Shown: positions 44,912 through 53,871 of the stretch, piece by piece
Layout: every line of letters starts with the position of its first letter
How positions within the stretch are numbered: the first letter of the stretch is position 1
Assembly: GCA_021851335.1 (NCBI GenBank)
Contig: JAJZEA010000004.1
Span: forward strand, 1 to 64,000
Direction: 5' to 3'
Origin: Acidobacteriota bacterium
GTDB taxonomy: Bacteria > Acidobacteriota > Terriglobia > Terriglobales > Acidobacteriaceae
DNA length: 64,000 nt
Position numbers and translations under genes: made by a program
Notes under the pieces: model-generated
Seen by the model: only the letters and a program-made list of their open reading frames with translations
What the model was told of the DNA's origin: nothing
Databases searched by the model: none

Positions 44912-45310
44912 TCAGGCCAGGCTCACAATCAGGTCGATCTCGATGCGCACATCCTTGGGCAGGCGGCTCACCTCGACCGTTGTCCGTGCTGGCGGAGTCG
45001 CTCCATCTCCCGCGAAATACTGCGCATAGATCGCATTCATCGCGGCGAAGTCATTGAAATCCCGCAAAAAGACCGTTGCCTTCACCGCTCCGCTCAGGCT
45101 TCCGCCCGCTGCCTCGGCAATCGCCTTCAGGTTCTCGAGCACACGCCGCGTCTGCTCCTCGATGCCGCCTTCGACGACCTGCTGCGTCGCCGGGTCAAGC
45201 GGAATCTGCCCGGAGGCAAAGAGGAGATTGCCGACCCGGATCGCCTGGGAATATGGCCCGATTGCAGCCGGTGCCTGCTCGGTGCGGATAACTTGCTTCG
45301 CTGTGCTCAT
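44912..45310 (-). CDS. ridA: RidA-family enamine/imine deaminase
   Basis: A 132-residue trimeric protein that hydrolyses reactive enamines/imines released by PLP enzymes. It has the family's [37 protein letters not shown], and C-terminal [20 protein letters not shown], including the Arg (PPARTTVEV) that holds the substrate carboxylate. ATG 45310 matches the family's N-terminus. The window also holds two PLP aminotransferases, but far away. Confidence 0.93.
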   Translation of the reverse strand: MSTAKQVIRTEQAPAAIGPYSQAIRVGNLLFASGQIPLDPATQQVVEGGIEEQTRRVLENLKAIAEAAGGSLSGAVKATVFLRDFNDFAAMNAIYAQYFAGDGATPPARTTVEVSRLPKDVRIEIDLIVSLA

Positions 45311-45476
45311 GCTTCTGATTTTACCCATTGCGCCCGTGCTTCGCGTCTCACGCTGCTCGCGTCTGCCCGCTCGCATCGTTGCAAGAAAAACGCCGGAAGA
45401 AAACGCGGAACAAAATGCTCGTTTTCGTCGTATTCTTGCGTGGAGTGATCGGTGGATGCAGGATGCGCGGTAAATG

Positions 45477-45524
45477 CCCGGGCATCTTCATGCTCGTTCC
45501 CCCGGGCATCTTCATGCTTGTTCC
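45477..45524. repeat. Tandem duplication of 24 bases upstream of the lipoprotein gene
   Basis: Two adjacent units (45477-45500 and 45501-45524) start cccgggcatcttcatgct and differ by one base. The repeat ends about 30 bases before the lipoprotein start and so lies in its leader region. Confidence 0.85.
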
Positions 45525-45553
45525 GTTGCTCAAGGCTTCTTCTGGAGGGTTCC

Positions 45554-46204
45554 ATGTCGCTTCCGGCTTTGTCTCGCTTTCGTTCCGCTCCGCCTGTGCT
45601 TGCCGCATCTTCGCTCATGCTTGGCGGGCTGCTGCTTGGCGGCTTGGCGGGCTGCCGCGTCAACGTGGATAAAACCAGCAACGGCCAGGACAAGCATGTT
45701 CGCATCGATACACCCTTTGGCGGCATCCACGTCAACACCGACCAGACCACAGCCGCCGACATCGGACTGCCGACCTATCCCGGCGCGACTCCGGTCAACG
45801 ACGACGGCGACAACCAGTCCGCTGACGTTCACATGGGCTTTGGACAGTGGCAGTTGCGTGTGAAGGCCGCGCACTACTTCAGCTCCGATAGCCGGGACAA
45901 GCTTCAAAGCTTCTACCGCAGCGCGCTCAAGCGCTACGGCGATGTGCTTACCTGTCAGGGCAATCAGCCGGTTGGCACACCCACCAAAACCGCCGACGGA
46001 CTTACCTGCCAGAGCAATGGCAACTCCGGCAGCGGCGGCCAGGGCATCGCCAGCGTCGATACCAGCGAACACGCTCTTGTCCTCAAAGCCGGTTCGCCGC
46101 ACCACCAGCATGTTGTCACGCTCGACGAACAGAAGTCCGGTCGCACCGGCACCAACTTCGGCCTGGTCGTTCTGGATCTTCCCGGCAGCAACGACGCCGA
46201 CTGA
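45554..46204 (+). CDS. Predicted lipoprotein
   Basis: A 216-residue protein with a signal peptide ending in the lipobox LGGLAGC (Cys about residue 34), so it should be lipidated and membrane anchored. The mature part contains VRIDTPFGGIHVNTDQT and a compact domain with FGQWQLRVKAAHYFSSDSRDKLQSFY, resembling periplasmic proteins that carry a small beta-rich domain. No catalytic motif is visible. Start ATG 45554 follows TGGAGGG. Family not recognised. Confidence 0.75.
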   Translation: MSLPALSRFRSAPPVLAASSLMLGGLLLGGLAGCRVNVDKTSNGQDKHVRIDTPFGGIHVNTDQTTAADIGLPTYPGATPVNDDGDNQSADVHMGFGQWQLRVKAAHYFSSDSRDKLQSFYRSALKRYGDVLTCQGNQPVGTPTKTADGLTCQSNGNSGSGGQGIASVDTSEHALVLKAGSPHHQHVVTLDEQKSGRTGTNFGLVVLDLPGSNDAD

Positions 46205-46219
46205 ACGCCGGGCACAGGT

Positions 46220-47191
46220 TCAATGCGCGTGGTGATGATGGCTGTGGTGGCCATGTCCGTGATGCGTGTGGCCATCGCCGCCGATGGCCATCTCTTCGAC
46301 GGACACCACGCAGCCCTCGCGCGCCTCGCAGCCTTCATGCTCGAACTGGATGGTCGTGTGGGCTATCTGAAATTCATGCCGCGCCTTGTCCTGCAACTTG
46401 AGCAGGATGCACTGGCTCTCCGACGGCGGAATATCCTCGATGCGCACATGGCAGGCCAGCGCGCGTGACTGCGAGCCAAGCGACCAGACGTGCAGGTCAT
46501 GCACATCCAGCACGCCTTCCACGCTTTGCAGGCTGTTGCGAATCTCCGCCACAGCCAGTCCTCGCGGCGTGCCTTCCAGCAGAATGTTCAGCGTCTCCCG
46601 CACGATCCCGATCGAACTCCACAGAATCAGTCCGGCAATCACCAGCGAAAGCGCCGGATCGATCCAGTTCTGGCCTGTCCATTGAATCGCAAATCCACCG
46701 ACGATCACCGCCGCCGTGGACAACGTATCGCCCGCCATGTGGAGGAAGGAGCTGCGCAGATTCACATCGCGCGCCACGCCCCACAGCAGCACCGCGATCA
46801 CGCCGTTCATCACCACGCCCACCGCGGCGACTTCCATCATCAGGCGCGGCTGCACGGCGACCGGCGCGCTGATGCGATGCATCGCTTCCACGCCGATCCA
46901 CAGCGAGAGAATGAGCAGGGTCGAAGCGTTCAGAAATGCGGCCAGCACCCCGGCGCGCTGATAGCCAAAGGTCTTCAGGTCGTTGGCCGGCCGCTGCTGG
47001 AAATACACTGCGACAAACGACAAAGCAAGCGCTAGAAAGTCTGATGCGTTGTGGCCGGCTTCGGAGATGAGCGCCAGCGAGTGTGCGCGCCAGCCGGCAT
47101 AGAACGTGACGCCGACATAGGCCAGCGTGGCTGCCATTGAGAGCCAGAGAACACGGCTCGTGCGCTTCGAAGGTGCTGCATGCACATGCAT
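46220..47191 (-). CDS. Cation diffusion facilitator (Zn/Co/Cd exporter type)
   Basis: A 324-residue inner-membrane exporter with six helices and a cytosolic C-terminal domain. The metal-binding H-x3-D motifs are present in helix 2 (SEAGHNASDFLALALS) and helix 5 (FLHMAGDTLSTAAVIVGG). The C-terminal domain has DVHDLHVWSLGSQSRAL, and the chain ends in a His-rich tail (HTHHGHGHHSHHHHAH) likely to chelate Zn. This resembles the CzcD/ZitB branch. Start ATG 47191; the upstream open frame lacks family similarity. Confidence 0.92.
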   Translation of the reverse strand: MHVHAAPSKRTSRVLWLSMAATLAYVGVTFYAGWRAHSLALISEAGHNASDFLALALSFVAVYFQQRPANDLKTFGYQRAGVLAAFLNASTLLILSLWIGVEAMHRISAPVAVQPRLMMEVAAVGVVMNGVIAVLLWGVARDVNLRSSFLHMAGDTLSTAAVIVGGFAIQWTGQNWIDPALSLVIAGLILWSSIGIVRETLNILLEGTPRGLAVAEIRNSLQSVEGVLDVHDLHVWSLGSQSRALACHVRIEDIPPSESQCILLKLQDKARHEFQIAHTTIQFEHEGCEAREGCVVSVEEMAIGGDGHTHHGHGHHSHHHHAH

Positions 47192-47258
47192 ACTCTGCCT
47201 TAGTGTATGAGGACAGGTGGAAAAGCGCCAAAAGGCATTGCAGAAAGTGGGAGCAGGG

Positions 47259-47768
47259 TCAGCCAGCGGCATGAGTGGACCGCGCCATGCGTGCATGGGA
47301 ACGCAGAAAGTCGCCTTCGGGCCGGGTCTCGTGTCGCGCAGCAATGCTGCGCAGACCGCTCCAGGTCTCGGCGACGACGATGCTGTTCTCCGGACTTCCC
47401 GGCTGATAGCGCACCGAGCACGGCAACCCCACCTGAATCTGCCCCGGCTGCAGATCTTCGCTCAAAGCCGAGACGTCCTGTGCGCATTCGTAGGTGACTC
47501 CGGCGATCGCGTACTGGTAGAGCAGCATCAGGCGTGTCGCGTGCGTCTCATCCCCAGGCGCTGACGGAACTGTTGTCGGCACTTCCATCGCATCCACCAG
47601 CATGCCATCCACCAGACGACCATAGCTGACCAGTCGCAGGCGACGCTCGCGCTCCAGCTCTTCAGCGGTTGGCCTGCGATGTCGCAGCAGCCATACCATG
47701 ACCGCGACGCAGACCATCAGGGTCAGCGCGAGTGCGATCCACTGCCAGGTTTGAGGGTTGATGTGCAT
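47259..47768 (-). CDS. Single-helix membrane protein of unknown function
   Basis: A 169-residue protein with one N-terminal helix (WQWIALALTLMVCVAVMVWLL), a basic/acidic segment (RRPTAEELERERRLRL), and a ~100-residue beta-rich soluble part (LYQYAIAGVTYECAQDVSAL, GLPCSVRYQPGSPENSIVVAETW) resembling DUF3592-like folds. The last residues are Arg/His-rich. It lies 67 bases upstream of the metal exporter on the same strand. Not assigned to a family with certainty. Confidence 0.65.
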   Translation of the reverse strand: MHINPQTWQWIALALTLMVCVAVMVWLLRHRRPTAEELERERRLRLVSYGRLVDGMLVDAMEVPTTVPSAPGDETHATRLMLLYQYAIAGVTYECAQDVSALSEDLQPGQIQVGLPCSVRYQPGSPENSIVVAETWSGLRSIAARHETRPEGDFLRSHARMARSTHAAG

Positions 47769-47958
47769 TGCCGCGGGTGATCCCCAGTTCACTCTACGGT
47801 GAGCATAACGCAACTTGCGCAGGCGCGAATCTGGATGGCGTATCAATTTCCCTGCAAAGGGAATCTCGAACCGAAACGGGCAAACGCGAATCTGATTGGT
47901 GCCGGATTCCGCGCCACGCAGACAGCGTCGTGGCGTGGAATCCGGAAGTCGCGGCTGC

Positions 47959-49647
47959 CTAGCGTTGGCTCTTCAGCCGCGCAGCCTCGAATTCGTCGCC
48001 CCGGTTCCACTCAATCGTGGAGCTTCGATGGAGCGCCTGCCAGCCCAGCGTCATGCCGAAGCGCACGAGCTTGGCGTTGCCGGCGAAGTCCCAGTCCTCG
48101 TGGAAGTTGTCGCTGAAGTTGTGATAGTCGTGCTCCTCGAACTGACGAAACTTCTCGACGCCCCAGGCGCGGTCATGCCCGGCGTACAGCGTTCCGGCAT
48201 CGATCGAAAACGCCGGAATGCCCACGCGCGAAAGCGAGAAATGGTCGGAGCGATAGTAGCTGCCAGCTTCCGGGCGCGGGTCCGGAACGATCGTCAGGTC
48301 GAACTGCCTGGCCACCTCTTCCACGGTCGGATAAAAATTCGTACGCTGCGCGCCGTTCACGTCCACCTCAAGCGGCACGCCGAGCGGCAGGATCATGTCG
48401 TAGTTGATGTCGAGGGTGATTTGTCCGGCGGGAATGGGGGGATGTTCGCCGAGATACTGCGAACCGAGCAAGCCCTGCTCCTCGGCTGTGACCGCGGCAA
48501 AGAGGATCGAATGCGGCAGACGGATGCCGCTCGACGACCAGGCATGCGCCATCTCGAGCAGCATCCCCACTCCCGTGCCATTGTCCGCCGCGCCGTTATA
48601 GATGTTGTCGCCCGCCATGCCCGGCACAAAGCCCAGATGGTCGTAGTGCGCCGTGTAAAGCACCGCCTGGTCCGGCTGCGTCGACGCGCCGGGCAGCATT
48701 GCGACGACGTTGGGAGACTCGAACCGGCGCACCGTGCTGGTTACTTTTCCCTGAAGACGAACCGAAAGCGGCACAGCATGAAATCCGCGCTCACCTGCCG
48801 CGGCAAACTGCTGGTCAAAATCCAGTCCCGCGGCAGTGAACAAGCGCCGCGCCACATCCAGTTGAATCCAGCTTGCCGCTTTCAGATGCGGCGCCGGATC
48901 GTCCGCGAGCGAGGTTTGTTCGCTGGTGTTGGAGTTCTTGACCACGTCCCAGCCGTAGCTGGCCAGATCGGTCCTGTGGATGATCAGCGCGCCGACTGCT
49001 CCCATTCGTGCCGCCTGCTCAAACTTGTATGTCCAGCGGCCGTAGTAGGTCATCGCCTTGCCGCCAAAAAACTTCGGGTCGTTCGATGGCGGATCGCCCA
49101 CAATGCAGACAATCACCTTGCCCTTCACATCGACGCCCTTGTAATCATCCCAGCCAAACTCCGGCGCCGTCACCCCATAGCCGACAAAGACCAGCGGCGC
49201 GTCGATCGAAACCTCCGGCGTCAGCGTGCGGTTGCTCACCGTATAGTCATCTCCAAAGCGCAGCGGAATCGGCGCTCCATGCAGCGGAACAAACTGCATC
49301 GATGTCTTTGCCGGCTGCACCGTCATGCCCACAAAGCGAACCTGCTGGAAGTAGCTGCCGTTGTCGCCTGCCGGTTTCAGCCCATCAAGCGCAAACTGCG
49401 TCGCCACATACTTCGCCGCCAGTTCTCCGCCACGAAGCCCCGGATAGCGGCCTTCCAACAGATCGTCAGAGATGAACTTCACGTGGGCGCGAATGCGCGC
49501 CGCGCTCACAGCTTCTTCCGCAGCTTCGAGGGCTGATCCGGTTTTGCGCATCTGTGCCCGCGCTCCAACACTCAGTACAAGCAGAAGCGCCGCTGCCAGA
49601 TGGCCGGCGAATCTCGGCTTTGACAAAGTTTCTGTTTGATTTCGCAT
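47959..49647 (-). CDS. Exported M28-family zinc aminopeptidase with PA domain
   Basis: A 562-residue secreted peptidase. A signal peptide (FAGHLAAALLLVLSVGARAQ) is followed by a PA-type insert (PLVFVGYGVTAPEFGWDDYKG and KVIVCIVGDPPS). The M28 domain has the co-catalytic zinc ligands: His and Asp in YTAHYDHLG, Asp in GAADNGTGVGMLLEMA, Glu-Glu in AVTAEEQGLLGS, Asp in LDINYDM and His in YRSDHFSLS. All ligands are present, so it should be active. ATG 49647 follows GGGGAG. Confidence 0.9.
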   Translation of the reverse strand: MRNQTETLSKPRFAGHLAAALLLVLSVGARAQMRKTGSALEAAEEAVSAARIRAHVKFISDDLLEGRYPGLRGGELAAKYVATQFALDGLKPAGDNGSYFQQVRFVGMTVQPAKTSMQFVPLHGAPIPLRFGDDYTVSNRTLTPEVSIDAPLVFVGYGVTAPEFGWDDYKGVDVKGKVIVCIVGDPPSNDPKFFGGKAMTYYGRWTYKFEQAARMGAVGALIIHRTDLASYGWDVVKNSNTSEQTSLADDPAPHLKAASWIQLDVARRLFTAAGLDFDQQFAAAGERGFHAVPLSVRLQGKVTSTVRRFESPNVVAMLPGASTQPDQAVLYTAHYDHLGFVPGMAGDNIYNGAADNGTGVGMLLEMAHAWSSSGIRLPHSILFAAVTAEEQGLLGSQYLGEHPPIPAGQITLDINYDMILPLGVPLEVDVNGAQRTNFYPTVEEVARQFDLTIVPDPRPEAGSYYRSDHFSLSRVGIPAFSIDAGTLYAGHDRAWGVEKFRQFEEHDYHNFSDNFHEDWDFAGNAKLVRFGMTLGWQALHRSSTIEWNRGDEFEAARLKSQR

Positions 49648-49746
49648 CCGTTCTCCCCGATACGGTATTCTCCGCTGCAAGCGTAAAATTTCCACGCTTG
49701 CGGATCAGACTGCTACCATCATCCCCGAAGACGTCAGGAGATGTCG

Positions 49747-50745
49747 ATGGTACGCTGGCAATTTTGCGCTGCTCTTTCTGCTCTGGTTTTTGCTCCGGTT
49801 CTCGCCTTTGCTCAATCCGAAAAGAGACTTCCACCTGTCCAGACTCCCGCCTGGCAACCTGCTCCCGGAACCCTGACACTGCCGCTTTGGCCGGGCCAAC
49901 CACCCGACAGCAGAACCACTTCTGGTCGGCCACGCGAGCTGGCGCACGGTCCAGAGCGGAATACCACCCGCCCCGATGACCCGTTGATCGCCGGCAAGCC
50001 CGTCATTCGCCTCGGCAACGTCTCCCATCCCACGCTCACGCTCTACGCGGCCAAAACCAACAACACCGGTGCCGCTGTGCTTGTCTTTCCGGGCGGCGCT
50101 TACCGCATTCTGGCCATCGATCTCGAAGGCACAGAGGTCTGCACCTGGCTGAATTCGATTGGCGTCAACTGCATTCTGGTCAAGTACCGCGTTCCTGGCT
50201 CCGGCCCGTATCCGGAGTCTGCCGCCGCGCTTCAGGATGCGCAGCGCGCCATGGGGCTGGTGCGTGCCCACGCCGCCGAGTGGAAGATCGATCCGGACCG
50301 CGTCGGCGTCCTCGGTTTCTCTGCCGGCGGGCATCTGGCAGCGGCGATCAGCACGCACAATACCGAGCGTTCGTATCCGCTGGTGGATGCGGCGGACAAG
50401 TTGAGCTGCAAACCGAACTTCGCCGTCATTCTTTATCCCGGCTACCTGGCCATTGCGGAGAGCCGGTTCTCGTTCAACCCCAATCTGCCTGTCAGCTCGC
50501 GCACGCCGCCCACGTATCTGCTGCAAACGGAAGACGATCACGTTGCGCATGTGGAAAGCTCGATCGCCTACTTCATGGCGCTCAAAAAGGCCGACGTACC
50601 CGCCGAGCTGCATATCTATACCGAAGGCGTGCATGGCTACGGCCTGCGGCGAACGAACCTGCCGGTGACCCGCTGGCCCTCGAGCGTGGCCCTCTGGCTG
50701 CACACCATCGGAATCCTGCACGCCACGCAGCAGAGCGCCAAGTAG
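49747..50745 (+). CDS. Exported alpha/beta hydrolase (esterase, BD-FAE-like)
   Basis: A 332-residue secreted hydrolase with signal peptide (MVRWQFCAALSALVFAPVLA). The oxyanion segment is VFPGGAYRILA, the nucleophile elbow GVLGFSAGGHLAA, the acid LQTEDDHVAH, and the catalytic His GVHGYGLR. This order fits acetyl-xylan/carbohydrate esterase relatives of the BD-FAE group. ATG 49747 is favoured because AGGAG lies six bases before it; ATG 49741 follows the ribosome site directly. It is divergent from the M28 peptidase gene. Confidence 0.85.
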   Translation: MVRWQFCAALSALVFAPVLAFAQSEKRLPPVQTPAWQPAPGTLTLPLWPGQPPDSRTTSGRPRELAHGPERNTTRPDDPLIAGKPVIRLGNVSHPTLTLYAAKTNNTGAAVLVFPGGAYRILAIDLEGTEVCTWLNSIGVNCILVKYRVPGSGPYPESAAALQDAQRAMGLVRAHAAEWKIDPDRVGVLGFSAGGHLAAAISTHNTERSYPLVDAADKLSCKPNFAVILYPGYLAIAESRFSFNPNLPVSSRTPPTYLLQTEDDHVAHVESSIAYFMALKKADVPAELHIYTEGVHGYGLRRTNLPVTRWPSSVALWLHTIGILHATQQSAK

Positions 50746-50882
50746 TTCCAGAGAATACGCTTACAGCCACTCTGAAGTTTCTCTGATTTGATCCGATAAA
50801 TGAGAGGCAGGCAACGACGGTCGGAGGATTGTCGCCTGCGAGATGCGGGGTTTGCTGCGCATGATTCAACTCCGGAGATCCG

Positions 50883-52364
50883 ATGCCTGACGCGGTCTAC
50901 AAGCTTGCCTTCCACCCAACCGGAAAAGCCGAAGCTCAGCTCGAGTGCATGGCGCAATCCGAGGAACAGCTGCGGCAGGAAGTCTTGCGGAAGCTGCAAA
51001 TTCTGGATACGGAGCCGGAAGAGCGGCTGGACTCAATCGTCCGGATGGCTGTCGCGCATATGGGCGCGGAGCTGGCCTCCATCGACTTTGTGGATACCCA
51101 GCGCGTCTGGTCGAAGTCGCTTTGGAATACACGGCTTCGACAGTTTCCGCGTGAGGAATCCTTTGCCGAGCAGATCGTGCAGTCCGGCTCCATGGTGCTG
51201 GTGGCCGATATGCAGGCCGAGAATCGTCCGCGAGGATTTTATCGCCCGGATACGGTGATGCAGGTGCGCTTCTTTGCCGGCGTCCCGATTCAGTGCTCCA
51301 ACGGCGTTACGCTGGGCGCGCTTTGTGTCGCCGGCACGGAGCCGCGCAGCCAGATCACGCAGGACGAGATTCTGGCTCTGGAGAATCTTGCCAGTCTGGT
51401 GAGCGATCAGCTTGAGCTGCGCTCGCTTCGTGCCGGCACACGGAGCGCTCCGGCTGAGACGCACAGGCGGGCCGCCGAACCTGCGGCTGTCGCGCCAGCT
51501 TCCGTTGTGCCAGCTCCCGTTGTTTCAGGCGGCATTGAGGCCAGCGAAGACTGGCCCACTGTGGAAGAACTGCAATATGCTCTTGATCGCGATCAGTTTG
51601 TGCTCTTCTATCAGCCGGAGGTGGAGATTGCCACCGGACGGATCGTCGGGCTGGAAGCGCTGATTCGCTGGAAACATCCCCTGCGTGGCCTGCTTTCGCC
51701 GCAAAGCTTTATCCCTCATGCCGAAGAGAATGGAATGATCCTGCCCATCGGCGACTGGGGGCTGGCGCACGCCTGCCGTCAGTTGCAGGCTTGGAAGCAG
51801 GATCGACCGTGGCTGGATTCGCTGCGCGTCTGCGTCAATCTCTCGGCGCGCCAGTTCACACGACACGGGCTTGCCGATCAGATCGAGTCTCTGCTTCAGA
51901 CCACCGGGCTGCGCGCGCATCACCTGGGCCTGGAGATGACGGAATCGACCTTGATTCCATCGATCGGAACCACGGTCTCCGTCTTGAACAGTCTGCAACG
52001 TCTGGGCGTCTCGCTGCACATGGATGACTTTGGAACGGGCTACAGCTCGCTCAGCCATCTTCACCGCTTCCCGTTCGACGTGCTCAAGGTGGATCGTTCC
52101 TTCGTCAAGCGTATGACGATGGGTACGCAGCCGCTGCAGATCGTAAAGACGATCCTGGAGCTGGCGCGCATCCTGGGAATGGATGTCGTCGCCGAGGGGA
52201 TTGAGACGGAGGAGCAGCGCGCGCTGCTGCACAAACTCGGCTGCCGCTTTGGCCAGGGCTATCTCTTCTCGCGCCCGCTGGCGGTGAGCGAGATGGAAAA
52301 ACTGCTGGAATCGCCAGAGACGCGCATCGGATTTTCAACCACCGAGGGACGCGCGACCGCATAG
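50883..52364 (+). CDS. GAF-EAL protein, c-di-GMP phosphodiesterase
   Basis: A 493-residue cytosolic protein. Residues ~25-180 form a GAF domain (EERLDSIVRMAVAHMGAELA; IQCSNGVTLGALCVAG). After an Ala/Pro-rich linker, residues ~225-470 form an EAL domain with all catalytic motifs: EALIRWKHP, CVNLSARQF, EMTEST, MDDFGTGYSSL, LKVDRSFVK, VAEGIETEEQ and GCRFGQGYLFSRP. It should hydrolyse c-di-GMP to pGpG under GAF control. No GGDEF domain is present. Confidence 0.93.
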   Translation: MPDAVYKLAFHPTGKAEAQLECMAQSEEQLRQEVLRKLQILDTEPEERLDSIVRMAVAHMGAELASIDFVDTQRVWSKSLWNTRLRQFPREESFAEQIVQSGSMVLVADMQAENRPRGFYRPDTVMQVRFFAGVPIQCSNGVTLGALCVAGTEPRSQITQDEILALENLASLVSDQLELRSLRAGTRSAPAETHRRAAEPAAVAPASVVPAPVVSGGIEASEDWPTVEELQYALDRDQFVLFYQPEVEIATGRIVGLEALIRWKHPLRGLLSPQSFIPHAEENGMILPIGDWGLAHACRQLQAWKQDRPWLDSLRVCVNLSARQFTRHGLADQIESLLQTTGLRAHHLGLEMTESTLIPSIGTTVSVLNSLQRLGVSLHMDDFGTGYSSLSHLHRFPFDVLKVDRSFVKRMTMGTQPLQIVKTILELARILGMDVVAEGIETEEQRALLHKLGCRFGQGYLFSRPLAVSEMEKLLESPETRIGFSTTEGRATA

Positions 52365-52564
52365 ATGCGCAGTTGCAACAGGTGGCTGTCCATCTGACCA
52401 GGAACGGAGACGCTGAGGATGCTCTGGATTCAGCCTTCAGCCAGTGTTGCGGAACCGTACCGAACCGGGTTGCTTCCACGCAATCTCCCAAAATGGAATC
52501 TGCGCGAAATGAGATGGCGAAGTTCGCCTCAAGTACCGCGCTGCCGCAAGGTACTCTGCCGTGT

Positions 52565-53611
52565 ATGGCGAGTCAGAATATCTCCGGTCTGTCGCGGGCG
52601 CAGCGACCACTGCAGGCTGCAAATTTTGCAGCGCTGCTGGAAGCGGTCGCTTTGGATCCTGCCGCAATCGACTCCGCTGCAACCCCATCGGTGACGAAGG
52701 ATCCCGCCACTCGCAAGCGCAAGCCCTCCGGCAGTCGACAACCGGCACTTGCCCATCGCTCCCCGGTCGATCCGAGTCGCCCTGCGGTGGTGGCTTCACC
52801 CCTGCCGCGCGCCAGGGAACAGGCAAAGCCTGAACCGGAGACTTCGAGCCGCAAACCTCCGAAGTCGCTTCGCGTGAGCCGGAAGGACGCTGCGACTTCG
52901 GCAGCCAGGCCAGCCGTACAGGAGCCTGCGCTGAAGTTTGCCGCGCCGAAACCAAAAGCCAGACCGGCGGAAACGCCTCTGCCGGCCGCGCTGCATCCAG
53001 ATGCTTTGCATGAGGATCTGCTGGCCAGCGACACGGTGGCGATTCAGTCCGCAGCACCCTTTTTGTCTGCCGGTTTGCCCGCATCGCCGGCTGGGCCAAT
53101 CAGGCCACACGACTTCAGGCCACAGGAATTCAAGCCACAGGACTACAGGTCTCAGGAATTCAAGCCACAGGAGTTGAAGGCGCTGGAGGGTCAGAGCTTG
53201 GAGGATCACTCTGCCGACTTCGCCAAGCGCCACGCCCTCCCGGATCGGCAGGCGGACGATGCCTGGGTTCGCTGGCCAGGGCCGAGGCGGAAGTGCGTCA
53301 CGATCTCCGTTCGGCTCAGCCCGGAGGATGCGAAGATGCTTCGGCGCCGAGCCAGTGAATCGCAGCTTTCGGTCTCGGATTACATGCGTTCCTGTGTGCT
53401 CGAGGCCGATCAGCTTCGCGCTCAGGTGAAGCAGGCACTGGCCGAGATGAAGATGCAAGGCACGGATTGGCAGGCCACGGCAGCCCGGGAAGAATCCTCC
53501 CAGCCGTTTGCTCCCCAGCCGCCCCAGCCGAGGGAGTCCCGGCTGAAAGGCTGGTTTTCGGGTCTGCGAGGGCCGTTGACGCCAGCTTCGGCGATGTCGA
53601 GCCAGCGCTGA
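52565..53611 (+). CDS. Ribbon-helix-helix protein with long disordered pentapeptide-repeat region
   Basis: About 348 residues. The C-terminal ~70 residues look like an Arc/CopG/MobC-type ribbon-helix-helix: CVTISVRLSPEDAKMLRRRA then SVSDYMRSCVLEADQLRAQV. The remainder is low-complexity Pro/Ala/Lys, with five pentads of the type (P/S)-Q-(D/E)-(F/Y/L)-(K/R), encoded at 53107-53181. DNA binding is likely, the target unknown. Start is uncertain: ATG 52565 has AAGGT upstream; ATGs at 52493 and 52373 are in frame. No mobilisation relaxase lies nearby. Confidence 0.6.
   Translation: MASQNISGLSRAQRPLQAANFAALLEAVALDPAAIDSAATPSVTKDPATRKRKPSGSRQPALAHRSPVDPSRPAVVASPLPRAREQAKPEPETSSRKPPKSLRVSRKDAATSAARPAVQEPALKFAAPKPKARPAETPLPAALHPDALHEDLLASDTVAIQSAAPFLSAGLPASPAGPIRPHDFRPQEFKPQDYRSQEFKPQELKALEGQSLEDHSADFAKRHALPDRQADDAWVRWPGPRRKCVTISVRLSPEDAKMLRRRASESQLSVSDYMRSCVLEADQLRAQVKQALAEMKMQGTDWQATAAREESSQPFAPQPPQPRESRLKGWFSGLRGPLTPASAMSSQR
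53107..53181. repeat. 15-base tandem repeat in the ribbon-helix-helix gene
   Basis: Five degenerate 15-base units (ttcaagccacaggaa type) encode the pentapeptides PHDFR, PQEFK, PQDYR, SQEFK and PQELK. Copy changes would preserve the reading frame. Confidence 0.8.
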
Positions 53612-53760
53612 GCGAATCGCCACGTCGGCATCGGGCAGGCTACCCGAGTCACAGGCGATCGGAATCACGCTTAGCCCGCGTGGAAGGAGACTCCGCTTAC
53701 GGGCGAGTCGGCTGCTTTGCGACGTGAGCGCGGGTAGAACCAACGCTGGCTTGCGCTGGG

Positions 53761-53871
53761 GCAAAATCAGAGAGGCTATATCCTGCGGATACGATGCGAG
53801 GGGGCATTTTTCTCAAGAAAAATGCCCCCTCGCGGTCTTTTTTTTAGTGGGTTCACATACTCTGATTTTGC
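53761..53871. repeat. Terminal-inverted-repeat hairpin element, copy 2, with intrinsic terminator
   Basis: The 111-base unit has the same perfect 12-base ends as copy 1: gcaaaatcagag (53761-53772) and ctctgattttgc (53860-53871). The internal 'ggctat' and 'gatacgatgc' are also shared. The hairpin is a perfect 18-pair stem (53796-53813 with 53816-53833, loop ca), followed by eight T (53838-53845), a textbook terminator for the plus strand. The right end abuts the stop codon (53872) of the convergent beta-barrel gene. Confidence 0.75.

Noticed and set aside
52565..53611. Plasmid mobilisation protein MobC with a mobilisable element
   Set aside because: Only the small ribbon-helix-helix end resembles MobC; no relaxase, oriT-like repeat or integrase is nearby.
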